Shown here: positions 45,340 to 56,864 of the stretch, in pieces | How the letters are laid out: every line of letters begins with the position of its first letter | How positions within the stretch are numbered: the stretch's first letter is position 1 | Assembly: GCA_025331445.1 (NCBI GenBank) | Contig: JAIWNE010000068.1 | Span: 1 to 64,000 of the forward strand | Source: Blakeslea trispora | Taxonomy: Eukaryota > Mucoromycota > Mucoromycetes > Mucorales > Choanephoraceae | Length of the DNA: 64,000 nt | Reading direction: 5' to 3' | Position numbers and translations under genes: made by a program | Notes under the pieces: generated by a model | Told to the model about the DNA's origin: nothing | The model's database searches: none | The model's input: only the letters and a program-made list of their open reading frames with translations

Positions 45340-48300
45340 ATGCCAGCTGCCGCTGCCGCCAAACAGAGCGAAATCCAAAGTAAGAAGTTGACCGTTGTCT
45401 CTCCTTCCGAAGTTGAGAACAAGAAGGCCAAGGAAATCGTCACCAAGCTCGCTGCTGCTTCTGACGCTGACCGTGAAGCTATTGCCGCTGAACTCGCTGC
45501 TCACGTCAAGGCTAACGGTGTCCTTGCTCTCAAGCCTGTCCTCGAACAACTCAAGAAGGACATCGCCCACAAGAAGAACGCCGGTACTCGTGCTGGTGCC
45601 GTTGCTGCTATCGTTGCTCTCACCAACGAAAACGTTGACCACCAAACCGAACCCTACATTGCCCCTTTCCTCGTCAACCTCTTGGAACTCCAAGCCGATA
45701 AGCAAACCTCCGTCAAGGATGCCGCTGAAAAGGCCGCCAAGAACATGTGTGAAAAGATCAACGCTAACGCTTGTTCTTTGTTGGTTCCCTACATCCTCGA
45801 AGGTCTCGGTAACTCGTGTAAGTGGCAAACCAAGATGCTCTCTCTTGAGGTAAGATATTTTTTTTATTATTGTGAAAGAGAAACGGACAAGATTATATTA
45901 TCATTGTCCAATCCTATTTTTCTAAATTACCAGTGACTAATCCAATTTTTTATTTGTTTATTATAGCTTTTGGAAGTCCTTACCAAGACATTCAAGAACG
46001 ACTTCATCGTTGCCGTCCCTGTTGTTGTCCCTGTCGTCTCTGACTGTATGTGGGATACTAAGGCTGATGTCAAGAAGAAGGCTACCGAAACCATGGGTGT
46101 CATCTGTTCTCTTGTTAACAACAAGGATATTGAACGTTTCATTCCTGCCGTTATCAACTGTATCAACCACCCCGAAAACGTCTCTGAAACCATTCACTTG
46201 CTCGGTGCCACTACCTTCGTACAAGAAGTTGACTCCGCCACTCTCTCCATCATGGTTCCTCTCTTGAACCGTGGTTTGAACGAACGTGCTACTCCTATCA
46301 AGCGTAAGTCTGCTTTGATTATTGACAACATGTCCAAGCTTGTCGATGATCCCGATGTAGCTGCTCCTTTCTTGCCCGTTCTCTTGCCCGCTCTTGAACA
46401 CGTCCAAGACATCGTTGCTGACCCCGAATGTCGTGGTGTCGTCCAAAAGGCTCTTGCTACCCTCCAACGTCTCAAGAACCCTGGTACTGAAGTTTTCACT
46501 TTGGACCAAAAGAAGCTTAAGGTTGAATCTTCCATCAAGGAACTTTTGCCCGAAAACTTGGATGACTTCCTCAACACCACTGTCTCTTTCATGAACGAAG
46601 TTGCTCTCGCTCTCTGTGTTTCCAAGAACTTCTTCAAGAATGTCTGGATCAGCACCCTCGCTCCTTACGCCAAGACTTTTGTCTCTGCTGAAGATGCCGA
46701 ATCCCTTGCTGTCTCTGCCTTGAACAAGTGTGAGGAAGCTGTTACCCCCAAGGACCCCGAGGAAGAAGATGATGAAGGTGAAGATCTCTGTAACTGTGAG
46801 TTCTCTCTTGCTTACGGTGCCAAGATCTTGTTGAACAGAACCGCCCTCCGTCTTAAGCGTGGTCGTCGTTACGGTCTCTGTGGTGCTAACGGTTGTGGTA
46901 AGTCCACTCTTATGCGTGCCATTGCCAACGAACAAGTCGAAGGTTTCCCTCCTCGTTCTGAACTCAAGACTGTCTACGTCGAACACGATATCGATGGTTC
47001 TGAAGCCGATACTCCTCTCGTTGACTTTATCCTTGCCTCCGAAGGTGTTGAAACCAAGGACCCCGAACAAGTCCGTAAGATCCTCTTGGATTACGGTTTC
47101 TCTGAAGCCATGGTTACCAAGATGGCCATTGGTGAACTTTCTGGTGGTTGGAAGATGAAGCTTGCTCTTGCTCGTGCTATGTTGATGAACGCCGATATTC
47201 TCTTGCTTGACGAACCTACTAACCACTTGGATGTTGTTAACGTTGCCTGGTTGGAAAACTACCTTTTGGGTCTCAAGACTGTTACCTCCATCATTGTTTC
47301 TCACGATTCTGGTTTCTTGGATCACGTCTGTTCCGACATTATTCACTACGAACCCAACTACAAGCTTAAGCGTTACAAGGGTAACCTTTCTGAATTCGTC
47401 AAGAAGGTTCCTCGTGCTGCCTCTTACTACTCTTTGGAAGCTTCTCAAATCTCTTTCAAGTTCCCTGAACCTGGATTCCTCGAAGGTATCAAGACTAAGG
47501 AACGTGCTATCTTGAAGATGAAGAACGTTGACTTCCAATACCCCGGTTCCGACCGTAAGCAACTTATTGACATCTCCATGCAATGTTCTCTTTCTTCTCG
47601 TGTTGCTGTCATTGGTCCTAACGGTGCCGGTAAGTCTACCTTGATTAAGTTGTTGACTGGTGAAATCGAATCCGAAGTCGGTTCCGTCTGGAAGCACCCT
47701 AACTTGCGTATCGCCTACGTTGCCCAACACGCTTTCCACCACATTGAAAAGCACTTGGACTCTACCCCCAACGAATACATCCAATGGCGTTACGCTACCG
47801 GTGAAGATCGTGAAGAACTCGACAAGAACGACCGTATGCACGCCGAATCTAACAAGAAGGTCATGGAACAAGTTTTCATTATCGATGGTGAAAAGCGTAC
47901 TGTTGAAGAACTTGTTGGTCGTCGTAAGCTCAAGCAATCTTACGAATATGAAGTTTCTTGGGTTGGTCGTTCTTCTGTTGACAACACCTGGATCTCTCGT
48001 CAAAAGCTTGAAGATATGGGTTTCGGTAAGAAGATTGCTGAAGTTGACTCCGCTGAAGCTGCCAAGATGGGTCTTAACCGTCCCTTGACTGCTAAGGAAA
48101 TCGAAAAGCACTTGGCTGAAGTTGGTCTTGAACCTGAATTCGCCACTCACTCTCGTATCCGTGGTCTCTCCGGTGGTCAAAAGGTCAAGCTCGTCATTGG
48201 TGCTGCCATGTGGAACAAGCCTCACATGTTGGTTCTTGACGAACCTACCAATTATTTGGATCGTGAATCTCTCGGTGCTTTGGCTATGGCTATCAAGGAA

Positions 48301-48603
48301 TTCGGTGGTGGTGTTGTTATTGTTACTCACAACCGTGAATTCACTGAAGCTCTCTGTAACGAAGTCTGGATGGTTGACGCCGGTCGCTTGACTCCCTCTG
48401 GTCACAACTGGGTCTCTGGTAACGGTACTACCGCTGTTAAGGAACAAGAACAAGAAGATCAAGTTGATGCTCAAGGTAACACCATTAAGGCTGTTGAAAA
48501 GAAGAAGAAGTTGACTTCCAAGGAACTCCGTAAGAAGAAGAAGGAGCGTATGGAACGTCGTAAGCGTGGTGAAGAAGTCTACACCACTGATGAAGAATTA
48601 TAA
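45340..48603 (+). CDS. TEF3: Translation elongation factor 3 (EF-3)
   Basis: Two exons (45340-45849 and 45967-48603, 117-nt intron) give 1048 residues, the standard EF-3 length. HEAT repeats occupy the first 300 residues, followed by a four-helix region and two ABC ATPase cassettes. Cassette 1 has Walker A GANGCGKST near residue 476, signature LSGGW and Walker B ILLLDEPTNHLD. Cassette 2 has GPNGAGKST near residue 720, a chromodomain-type insertion (YEYEVSWVGRSSVDNTWIS), LSGGQ and MLVLDEPTNYLD. The basic C-terminal tail (KKKKLTSKELRKKKKERMERRKRG) is present. EF-3 is the ribosome-bound ATPase that releases E-site tRNA and is essential in fungi. Codon use differs sharply from the neighbours (many GGT, AAG, AAC, TTC, GTC), a mark of very high expression. 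Confidence 0.99.
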
Positions 48604-50153
48604 ACGCATCAACCATAGACTTTTCTTTTCTTTCTCCTGTGTAGTATTATAGATATAATCATTCCATTCTCTTATATATATATTTCTTTGAAAAAAAATT
48701 AGTAAAATAAAACATTTTAATATTTTTTTTGTTACAATTAAATCAATATCACTTGGTTCTTATACATTAAATACTATGATAGCATTGTGTAAGTAACTTA
48801 TTATGCTTTACTTTGCAAATAAAAAGATGTTGAGAGCATTTCTTATATTAGTAAATGCAACATTGATTACTCAAAGGCTGCATGTTTCTATCAAGGTTGT
48901 TTTAGTATAAGGCTTTTTATTTTGAGTTCATCAGAAATCTTTAAAATCGAAAACATAACTTGTCTGTACTTGGATGCTTCGATTTTGTGCTATTTCAGAT
49001 AAAATTTGCTCTGGATTTTTTTTTTGAAGCAAATCTGGTCCTAATCTGTGCAACCAACATCTTTACCTCATTTTGCTCATCAGGATAGTTGTATAAATGA
49101 ATGCTTGTCCTATAAATAAAAGAAAGTAATATTCTTAAAATAGTATTGACCTATAAGAAGGTTTTCAATAAAGAGTTTTTTTTTTTATAAAAAAATGACT
49201 ATTTTTTGTCTAACTTTTTTGCTTGCCTCATGCTAAGTTTGGAAGCAATATGGTAACTATACCTGATTATGTTTTGCTCTGCAAATTTTATACTCACTGA
49301 GAAACTCGTTCAATATGTTCCTTTTTTTTTATGTGCAGATGTTTTTCATTAAAATAATGCATAAAGGCTTTTTTTTTGTTATTTTTATCTTTGCCTGCTT
49401 TAAGAAAGAATAAAAAAAAACGTGCATTGTTTCTAGATATTTTATGATATTAAGCGACCAAAGCAGGTTATTCTTTACGTTGCATGTTATTTACACATAG
49501 ATATGCAACTTGATTTGAATACAAGACACTGGATTAAAGTTTCAATTACTGCTTTTTTTTTTTACGCAGAAAGAGAGATAGCCAAATCACAAGAAAACAA
49601 CATTTTCTTAGTGATGAACTATAGGACTAGACAATTTACAACGAAACGAGTTCCAGCCTCTATCATACAAACCCCCCCCCCTCCTCCTTTGAGGAGTTTA
49701 ATAAATAGCTCGCATAACAGGTAAGGGGGGGCTCAGAAACTTTTTGAGTAAAGTCAATCGAATAATATACTATGTAATAAAGTTCTACTGAAGATATGAA
49801 GGGATTCTTTTTTTCTTTCTTGAGTTCTTCTTTTTCTTCTAACTATTTTTCCTAATGTTGAAAAAGTGATCTATGCCATAATAGGGGATGTCACTATTAA
49901 ATTTTATCTCACTGCTTGCATTCTTGATAGATTGATTTGGTAACACATAAACCAAAACCTATTCCAGTCTATTGTTCTTACTCTCCTGTAGAGCATTTAT
50001 AAGATGAACAATAGATTTCATTACCCCTTAAAAAGTTCATATATAAAAGCGTGTATAAAAACCCTCTTTGCTTCTTTTCTATCTTGCAAGCATTAAACTA
50101 TACTGCTTAGAATAAACTCTTTCTTTCTTTCTTTCCGTTCTTTTTAATTCAAC
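48604..50153. other. Intergenic region between EF-3 and the secreted barrel protein
   Basis: About 1.55 kb, AT-rich. Contains a C10 run at 49672-49681 and a G7 run nearby. A 73-codon open frame at 49503-49724 has low-complexity composition and is not called. A TATA box for the next gene lies near the right end. Confidence 0.55.
50040..50048 (+). promoter_or_regulatory. Candidate TATA box
   Basis: TATATAAAA lies about 106 bp upstream of the start codon of the secreted barrel protein, followed by a pyrimidine-rich leader. This spacing fits a TATA-driven fungal promoter with a short leader. It is inference from position and sequence only. Confidence 0.5.
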
Positions 50154-50708
50154 ATGGTATCAACAATCTTTCTGGCTTCTCTTTTGACAGCTGCTTTCAC
50201 TTTGACACAAGCTGCAAACAGCACACCAAATGGAAGGCACGGTTTAGCTCGTGTCATGGAAATGGATGGCAACGAACTAGACAAACGAGGGGATCGAGGC
50301 ACTTGGTATACTGGAGAAGATTTATTGAAAGCTGCTTGTTTCAGCAGAAAAGGTCTACCTAATGTTGATGCTCATGTGAATGATATGGTTGGTGCTATGG
50401 TAAGTAGCCTATATACCTATTGTTCTTTAAGATATAGTATTTATTCTTATGTATAGGCTATGCATGGCTTTGAACAATGTAACAAATGTATGAGAATCAC
50501 AAATGAGAGAAACAAGAAGAGTATTATCGTTCAAATTATCGACAAGTGTGCTGCCTGCAAAGTGAACAAGCATATAGATCTCACACCTGGTGCCTTTAGA
50601 AAGCTTTCTACAAAGGGCGACCTTGGAATAGGAGTACTCAATATTCATTTTAAGCAAGTTTCTTGTCCCAACTATGGTATCTTTGCTGAACTAGGTCAAT
50701 ACTTTTAA
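50154..50708 (+). CDS. Secreted RlpA/expansin-like double-psi beta-barrel protein
   Basis: Two exons (50154-50399 and 50457-50708, 57-nt intron) give 165 residues. A signal peptide is clear (MVSTIFLASLLTAAFTLTQA). A Lys-Arg site at residues 44-45 could be a Kex2 cleavage point. The remainder matches a small double-psi beta barrel: GTWYTG at the start, paired cysteines in EQCNKCMRI and IDKCAACKVNKHIDLTPGAFRKL, where the Asp after the DLTPGAF turn is the family mark, and VLNIHFKQVSC near the end. Such proteins (barwin, expansin, RlpA, plant-natriuretic-like) are secreted and bind or loosen cell-wall polysaccharide. Family members from fungi are often small effectors or wall proteins. Activity is not predictable. 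Confidence 0.88.
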
Positions 50709-52459
50709 TGCTCAAGGCAAACGAGAAAAGACAAGGCAATACATTAGATTCTCTGTACTATTAGAAAATAACTCATACTGTGCTTTTTTTTTTGTTATAC
50801 AATAAAAAGAAAATTATAAACAGTAGTTCCAAGTATTATTATTTTTTTCTTGCATTGACTGTTGAACTTTAAACAAGCTTAATTGACACACACACACAAA
50901 TGCAAGGAAGTTTGCAAACACTTGGAATTATTGAAAAATAGAAAAAAAAGGGGGTTTTCTATATAACTCTATTATCAACATGTTTTGTTTATCATATCAT
51001 GCTGATCTACAAAGCAAACAAAACAGTGAGATTCATGCTGGGCGATGTCTTGATATGACATAATGCTTCAAGAACAACATCCAGCCTATTTGTTGTTCTG
51101 TTCATATTTATGTAAAGCAATGGTTATCATAATGAAAGACTAGCTGAGATATTCTTTCTGTATTGCTTCATTTGGAAATATCTACTATCTCTTACAAACA
51201 AATGGTTTCCTTGTCATATCAATAGTAAGGAATTGGCCTAAAAAAAAGAGGGGGGGGGGTTTGTCATTGTTTTTTTTTTTTTCAAAAAAAAAGAGAGCCA
51301 AAAAAGGGAGGCAGAAACAGAGGAGATCAGGGGTCTCATTTTTGTAAATACAGCTGATTATGCCTGTCAATTCTCTTTGTATACAACTAATTATAGTTTC
51401 AAAGATAGCGCTTTAGTTCATTGTTGATTGAATTATACAGAAACACTTTTTTTTTTGCTAATGTGCAGCTGCAGCTTATAGCAAAAAACAACAACAACAA
51501 AAAGAGAGAGAGAGAGAACTGGAATTGTAAGAATGAAAATCATACTTTTCTTCAACAACAACAACAAAAGCCAGTATTAGTCTAATTTAACCTTTTAAAA
51601 TGATGACTTGCATTGATGTCTCTGGAAACCAACGAACTTGTCATTTACAACCTACAGATAGCCTATAAGAAAAAAACATGATAATGAACAACAAAATACA
51701 CAACACCCAGACAATACTCGAAAGATAGAATAGTAAGAAAAAGAACCTGAGGCTATTATGCAATGTGATGCTAAGGTATTCAGCTTTACATCTCTGCAAA
51801 CAATAATGAAGGGAAAAAGCAGGGAGAACAGGGGCATTGTGTATTTTCATTTTAATACTATTAGTAACATTTAACAAAATGCAATCTTTGCTTCCTTGTA
51901 CACCAAATTCTTATTTGACGATCTTTTTGATAACTCACTTGCGACAACAATACAAGAATTAAACTTAACCATAAGAAAAAAAAAAAGAGAATGATATGCT
52001 TAAGCACAAACACATCTCAATGTTTTGCTTCCAATCGCTTTTCTGAGAATAGATTAGTTATTGTAAATGTTAATGAAAAAGAAAGTTTTGAATGAGATTT
52101 ACGATGCAAACGAATGTACATACACACTAATGACTAGTGATAAGCGAATGTCAAAAAACGACACAACTTATGCAAAAAAAAAAGTTCAACTTTTCCAACT
52201 CAGTCAGAAAACTGGATACAGGTGTATTCACAGTAAAGCCTAAAATAGATTTATGATGTTTGCAAATCTATGAATTTGCTATAGCTTCCGTGACTCAAAA
52301 CCTCATCTACAGCTTCATTTTACTTTCTGCTGAAGGCGAACATACAGACATTGTTAGAAATTGCCTATGATGGGAACAAAGCGAAATTCGTTTATATCAA
52401 AAATGGGTTTGAAAAAAAGACAAAGATTCATTTTTTTTTTTTACAACAAAATCCAAACT
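50709..52459. other. Intergenic region between secreted barrel and RBR ligase genes
   Basis: About 1.75 kb, AT-rich, with a G10 run at 51250-51259, two A-rich stretches and short CA repeats near 50888. Several 60-100-codon frames here have skewed composition and no family. No RNA gene was found. The RBR ligase start region lies at the right end. Confidence 0.5.
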
Positions 52460-54478
52460 ATGTCTTTCAATAGGAAAGAAAACTTAGAAGACAAGTATCT
52501 CTTGCAACTTTTGAGCCTGTTCCCTAACGGAGGTAGGCTAACATGTCTATTCATCAGTCATTGCATTAAGCTTTCTTGAAAAGATCCAGAATATTTCCGT
52601 TCTTGCTTAAGTCACTATACACAAGATCCTGTCGAGAGAATTGCTGACAAAATCATCACCGACCTTGGTGGACAGTACCCTCAACTACCAAAACTTGAAG
52701 AAGGTGACAATCGTCCGAATGCCTGTCTTCGAATATTAGCACTCGAATTATTTCCTAGCTGCGACATTAGCTTTTTGAGAGACCGCGTTTTACAATATTC
52801 ATATGCTCATGTTGAACAAGTTACAGACTATATTCTGTCTATCGGCATCTATCCCGAACGACTAGAATATGGCAAGATGCATGTTGCTGAAGGAATTCGT
52901 AATGAACAATATAAAGCACAAGCTCAACTTCAATTAATTAATGATTTCCCACAGGTATAGCCTATTGTCTTTTCGTCTTCTTTTTCTAACAAAGTCTCAG
53001 TAGGTTTGGAAATCTTCTATACGAGCTGTTCTTGCTGAAAACAACTGGGATTATTTGAGATGTTATGACCAGCTCAAGTCAATTGGGTCTTGTGGGTTTT
53101 GGAATACACTAAAAAACTTCTTTATACACTGGTCTTCAACACCATCACATCGAGATAAACTAAGAGTAACTGATTGCGGCTTATTAGACCAACTTTATCA
53201 ATTAAGGCAGAGAGACATCAAGATCCAGGTGGAAGGAGATAAAGAGCTAGCAAATGATATCAACCTTAGCGAGTACACAAAGCATAATCAGTTAATCACC
53301 TGCGACTGTTGCTATGGAGATCAGCCATTTGAGCAACTCATATTTTGTAGTGAAGGCCAGCATAGTTTTTGCTTTGGTTGCATCACACACTTTGTTACAG
53401 AAGGTTTATTCGGACAAGGCTCTTTACGAGGACAACCTAGAATCAACTGTATATCCTCTATGGACGATTGTTTAGGATGTCTTCCTACTCGCAGTCTAAA
53501 AAAGGTACTATCGGAAGACCTATGGAATACATATGAAGATTCATTGCTAGAAAATGGATATAGAGAAGAACAGCAAGTTCGATGTTGTGCATGCTCCTAT
53601 TTTGAGCTTGATGAATCAATTCAGCCACTCAAATGGATCAACAATAATAACACGATAAAGACAATAGCACGATGGATAATGGTATTCTTACTGCTGATTT
53701 TGCTTATCTTACAAAGCAGCTATGAATACTATATGTTTACACTTTCCTTTTATTTTCTCTTATATCAGTGGGACATTGAAAGAGACATGGGAGTAGCCTA
53801 CAACCGAGTTGTTGTAGCACGAAGAGGCAATAAGTTTCAATGCAAAAACTCGGATTGCAAAACACTGACATGCTTGACATGCTATCGACCAGTACGTGGT
53901 GCGCATGTATGTTGGGAGAAAGAGTCTGATGGTCTTAGACTCTTTGTAGAAAAAGCTATGGCAGATGCTGTCAAACGCACGGTAAGTAATTTGCACTGTT
54001 TTTTTCCCTTGAATCACGCAAAACCTATTTAGTTACTATACAACCTATCCAGTGCCCAAATTGCTCTCTTTCATTTCAGAAATTGGATGGATGTAACAAA
54101 ATAACATGTCCATGCGGCTATAAGATGTGTTATGTTTGCAGAAAAGATATTACTAGAGGTATACATCAACTACAAAATGAAGCGAATCATTTAATTCTGA
54201 ATTGTGCTCATATATATTCCTTGACCATAGAAGCCTACGCTCACTTTTGTGATCATTTTATATCTGTGCCTGGCTCCAAATGTACACAGTGCAATCGATG
54301 CAATCTATACAAGACAGATTCAGATGATGAAGCTGCCAGTAAAGCAGCAGAAAGGGCCAAAGCACAATATCTCTTGGCTCATCCGGATGTTGCACGTCGT
54401 GATGTTTTGATTGGACCTACTAATTTCTATGACAAATTTGGTAATACAGAGAATCTTAAAAAGAAATACAACTCGTAA
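52460..54478 (+). CDS. RNF216-like RBR E3 ubiquitin ligase
   Basis: Five exons (52460-52532, 52584-52954, 53004-53981, 54053-54158, 54231-54478) give 591 residues. A RING1-like cysteine cluster (CDCCYGDQPFEQ...CSEGQHSFCFGCI) lies near residue 250. An IBR segment (FQCKNSDCKTLTCLTCYRPVRGAHVC) and RING2 (CPNCSLSFQKLDGCNKITCPCGYKMCYVCRK) follow, with the RING2 catalytic Cys expected in GCNKITC. The C-terminal HFCDHF...CTQCNRCNLYKTD is specific to the RNF216/TRIAD3 group. Between RING1 and IBR is a hydrophobic stretch of about 30 residues encoded by 53682-53768. This segment can also be read as an 87-nt stop-free intron. Likewise 54159-54230 is an intron of 72 nt that I removed because it restores REAYAHFC. 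Ubiquitin transfer would occur through a RING2 thioester. Substrates are unknown. Confidence 0.85.
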
Positions 54479-55462
54479 TTTGACGAATTGAATTTAGTGC
54501 AAAAGAAACAACATGTTGTACTTTGGTTACTTGAAAGGGTGATTGAAAGAGTCGTTTGATTTACCAAATATGGCAAGTAAGGATAAGAAAAGCTATATGA
54601 TACGTATAAGGCAAGAAGACCTCGCCCTATACAGTCCAAGGTAATATCTGTGCAATTTGCATCGAGAAGCACTACAGAATGACACAATAAATCTATCTTT
54701 TTGGATTGTGAATACAATGTATGACAGGTTTGGCTACACAAATTTTTTGAAGCGTGACAATAACATTTGTTACACCAAAGCTAGGCTTTTAATTTCTTTG
54801 TTTTGAATTTGATATTTATGTAAGCACAGCTTGTTTTATTTATTAAGCTGAGTCAAGTATATTGGGTTGTATGCCATTATGAGAAATCATAAAACAATCT
54901 CCGGAAAGAAATGTAGCCAAACACTTTTGAGAAAGGTCAGTTTTCATATTTTGCGCCAAAGCAAAGCCTTCAACATGCTGTAACATGTCAAAAAAAAATT
55001 GATGTTTTGTCATTCTAAATAACCACTGCTGCTTATTGATAAAAAAAGTTGGCAGTCTATTTCTTACCTGCACTTTTCCCCTTGTTTTCATACACAAAAA
55101 AAAACTAATCCTTATTTGAAGATAGAAACTATAGGCTTGTAGTTAAAGACGACACAATACCTATGCTAAACAAAAAGAAAGACATGAATTTTGTATTTGA
55201 ATAAATCGACGAATCAGATTTAAGCTGCTTGTGTAAAGTAGTTTATTGCATAATACAAGAAAAAAAAACTTTCACACGATAATTCCTTGTTCGTATTACA
55301 CAAACTATTTGCCTTTTTAGGCACTTTCTCGCAATAAGAAACGGAAATGTCGCCATAAAATTGCGCAATTTAGCCTTATAATGAACGGGTTTTTTTTTAG
55401 CATAAACTTGTCAGGTACTCGCCTCTGTTCTTTTCTCTCTCTTTTTTTTTTTTTAGTGCATC
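54479..55462. other. Intergenic region containing a possible tiny gene
   Basis: About 980 bp between the RBR ligase and bZIP genes. AT-rich. The only candidate is the small minus-strand model listed separately at 54843-55097. Confidence 0.5.
54843..55097 (-). CDS. Possible two-exon small protein (55 aa), unknown
   Basis: Weak evidence. Exons 55097-55068 and 54977-54843 flank a textbook 90-nt intron (GTAAGA ... CATGTTACAG). Joined, they encode a 55-residue peptide whose second exon reads well (EGFALAQNMKTDLSQKCLATFLSGDCF). No family is recognised. The unspliced frame is also open (84 codons). It could be the 3' end of a larger gene whose upstream exons I could not define, or noise. Confidence 0.25.
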   Translation of the reverse strand: MCMKTRGKVQVRNRLPTFFINKQQWLFRMTKHQFFFDMLQHVEGFALAQNMKTDLSQKCLATFLSGDCFMISHNGIQPNILDSA

Positions 55463-56351
55463 ATGTCTGTCTTGAAAAAAACTTCACCATCACTTCCACC
55501 TATCTCTGTATTTATGCAATCTGAGCATATTGCATCCAGTGCTATGCCAGCATCACCGCCCAGCTCAGGTTACAAATCGCTACCTATTCTACCAAAACCA
55601 CAAACCACAGAGGCTAACGCTTCTCCACAGTCAAACGTATCTACAAGTCCTCCAGATCAACAAACATTGTGGTTGCTTTTCAAACAATTTCAACAATACA
55701 AATCCTCGAACGAGTCTAGAGAACATAACCCATCACTCGATCCTACGTGTTCTCCCAAGCACGCTAGTTCAAAACCTCTGATGATTGAAAAAGCCTTGTC
55801 ATCCGAAGAAGTACTTGCAGAGAAAAGGAGACGTAATGCAGGAGCTAGTGCCAGATTCCGCGATCGTCGCAAACAAAGAGAGCGTGAACTTCAAGAGAAA
55901 TGCTCTACACTTGAAGATCGTACAAAAGCTCTGGAGAGTGCACTCAAGCTGTTCAACCCAAACCACCCATTAATATCACAGGATAAAGCACAAGGCTCAG
56001 TGTCTACAGAGTCACATCCATCATCTTCACCATCAAGTCTGGAACAGAATACCCTTTTTGATCGTGTAAGCCAGCTAGAAGATATGATGCATCACTTTAA
56101 ACAAGAAAAAGAAACAGATACTCAGAAACTAGATGAGCTTGAAAGAGAGGTGAGTTACATCAACAGTTCCCATTGCTGCCTATTGGATATTTAAATGTTT
56201 CTGTTTCGATTTATAGAATAGATATTTGCGATCATTGCTAGTACCTACAGCCAGTCAAATCATAGCAACGGATGGATCCAAAGCCAAAACAGCATTAGAA
56301 AAGTCTGAAGAGTACGAGGTCAATGTGTACAAGCGTATTCGTTCATCTTGA
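55463..56351 (+). CDS. bZIP transcription factor
   Basis: Two exons (55463-56149 and 56217-56351, 67-nt intron) give 273 residues. The basic region is EKRRRNAGASARFRDRRKQRE (N-x7-R, with NAGASARFR), followed by a heptad leucine-zipper-like run LQEKCSTLEDRTKALESALKLF. The pattern is close to the Cys-3/MetR/Met4 and related fungal bZIP families, which often control sulphur or stress genes; that role is not established here. The N terminus is Ser/Pro-rich, and a second helix (VSQLEDMMHHFKQEKE) precedes the intron. Convergent with the Pumilio gene. Confidence 0.9.
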
Positions 56352-56864
56352 AATTTGTAAATTTCTCTCTACTTTGATTCATGTACATATATCCTTTTTT
56401 TTTTGCATTCATACATACATTCACTCCAAGTATTTGTGGTCTTCATTTACAATAAAGAAAGAAATAAGCAATTTTATTTATTTAAAGAAAACAAGCATGT
56501 ATATAATGTGTTAGATATATCTCCCTCCAAATATGTTTAGGTACTATGTATAGTTTGGTGTTGTGTGTGTGTGTGTGTGTGTGTGTGTTTTTCATATGAG
56601 TGGATAGAAAGGAAAGCTTCTTTTGGGTACAGAAACAAATGAGAGAAAAAGAAAGGGTAAGTATAAGTGTATGTCTTTTTTTTTGGGGGATAGATAATGT
56701 ATAGATATATATAAAAGGTGTATCAATGACAGGAATATATAAAGGAAAGGGAAAGATTACAGCCTGAATGTGTGAAAAATATAAATGTAGATATCAAAAT
56801 ATAAGATGGATAAATTTAGGGAAGGGATATGGGTATCATATAACTCTGGTATTTCTGAATCATC
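56352..56864. other. Convergent 3' flank with (GT)n tract
   Basis: About 510 bp between two convergent genes. A (GT)14 tract lies near 56561-56588. No gene. Confidence 0.6.

Noticed and set aside
45961..48474. 837-codon open frame on the minus strand
   Set aside because: It is antisense to EF-3 and exists because of strong codon bias in EF-3. It has no domain, and its composition mirrors the sense codons.
49503..49724. 73-codon plus-strand frame
   Set aside because: Composition is driven by poly-T and a C10 run, and there is no supporting context.
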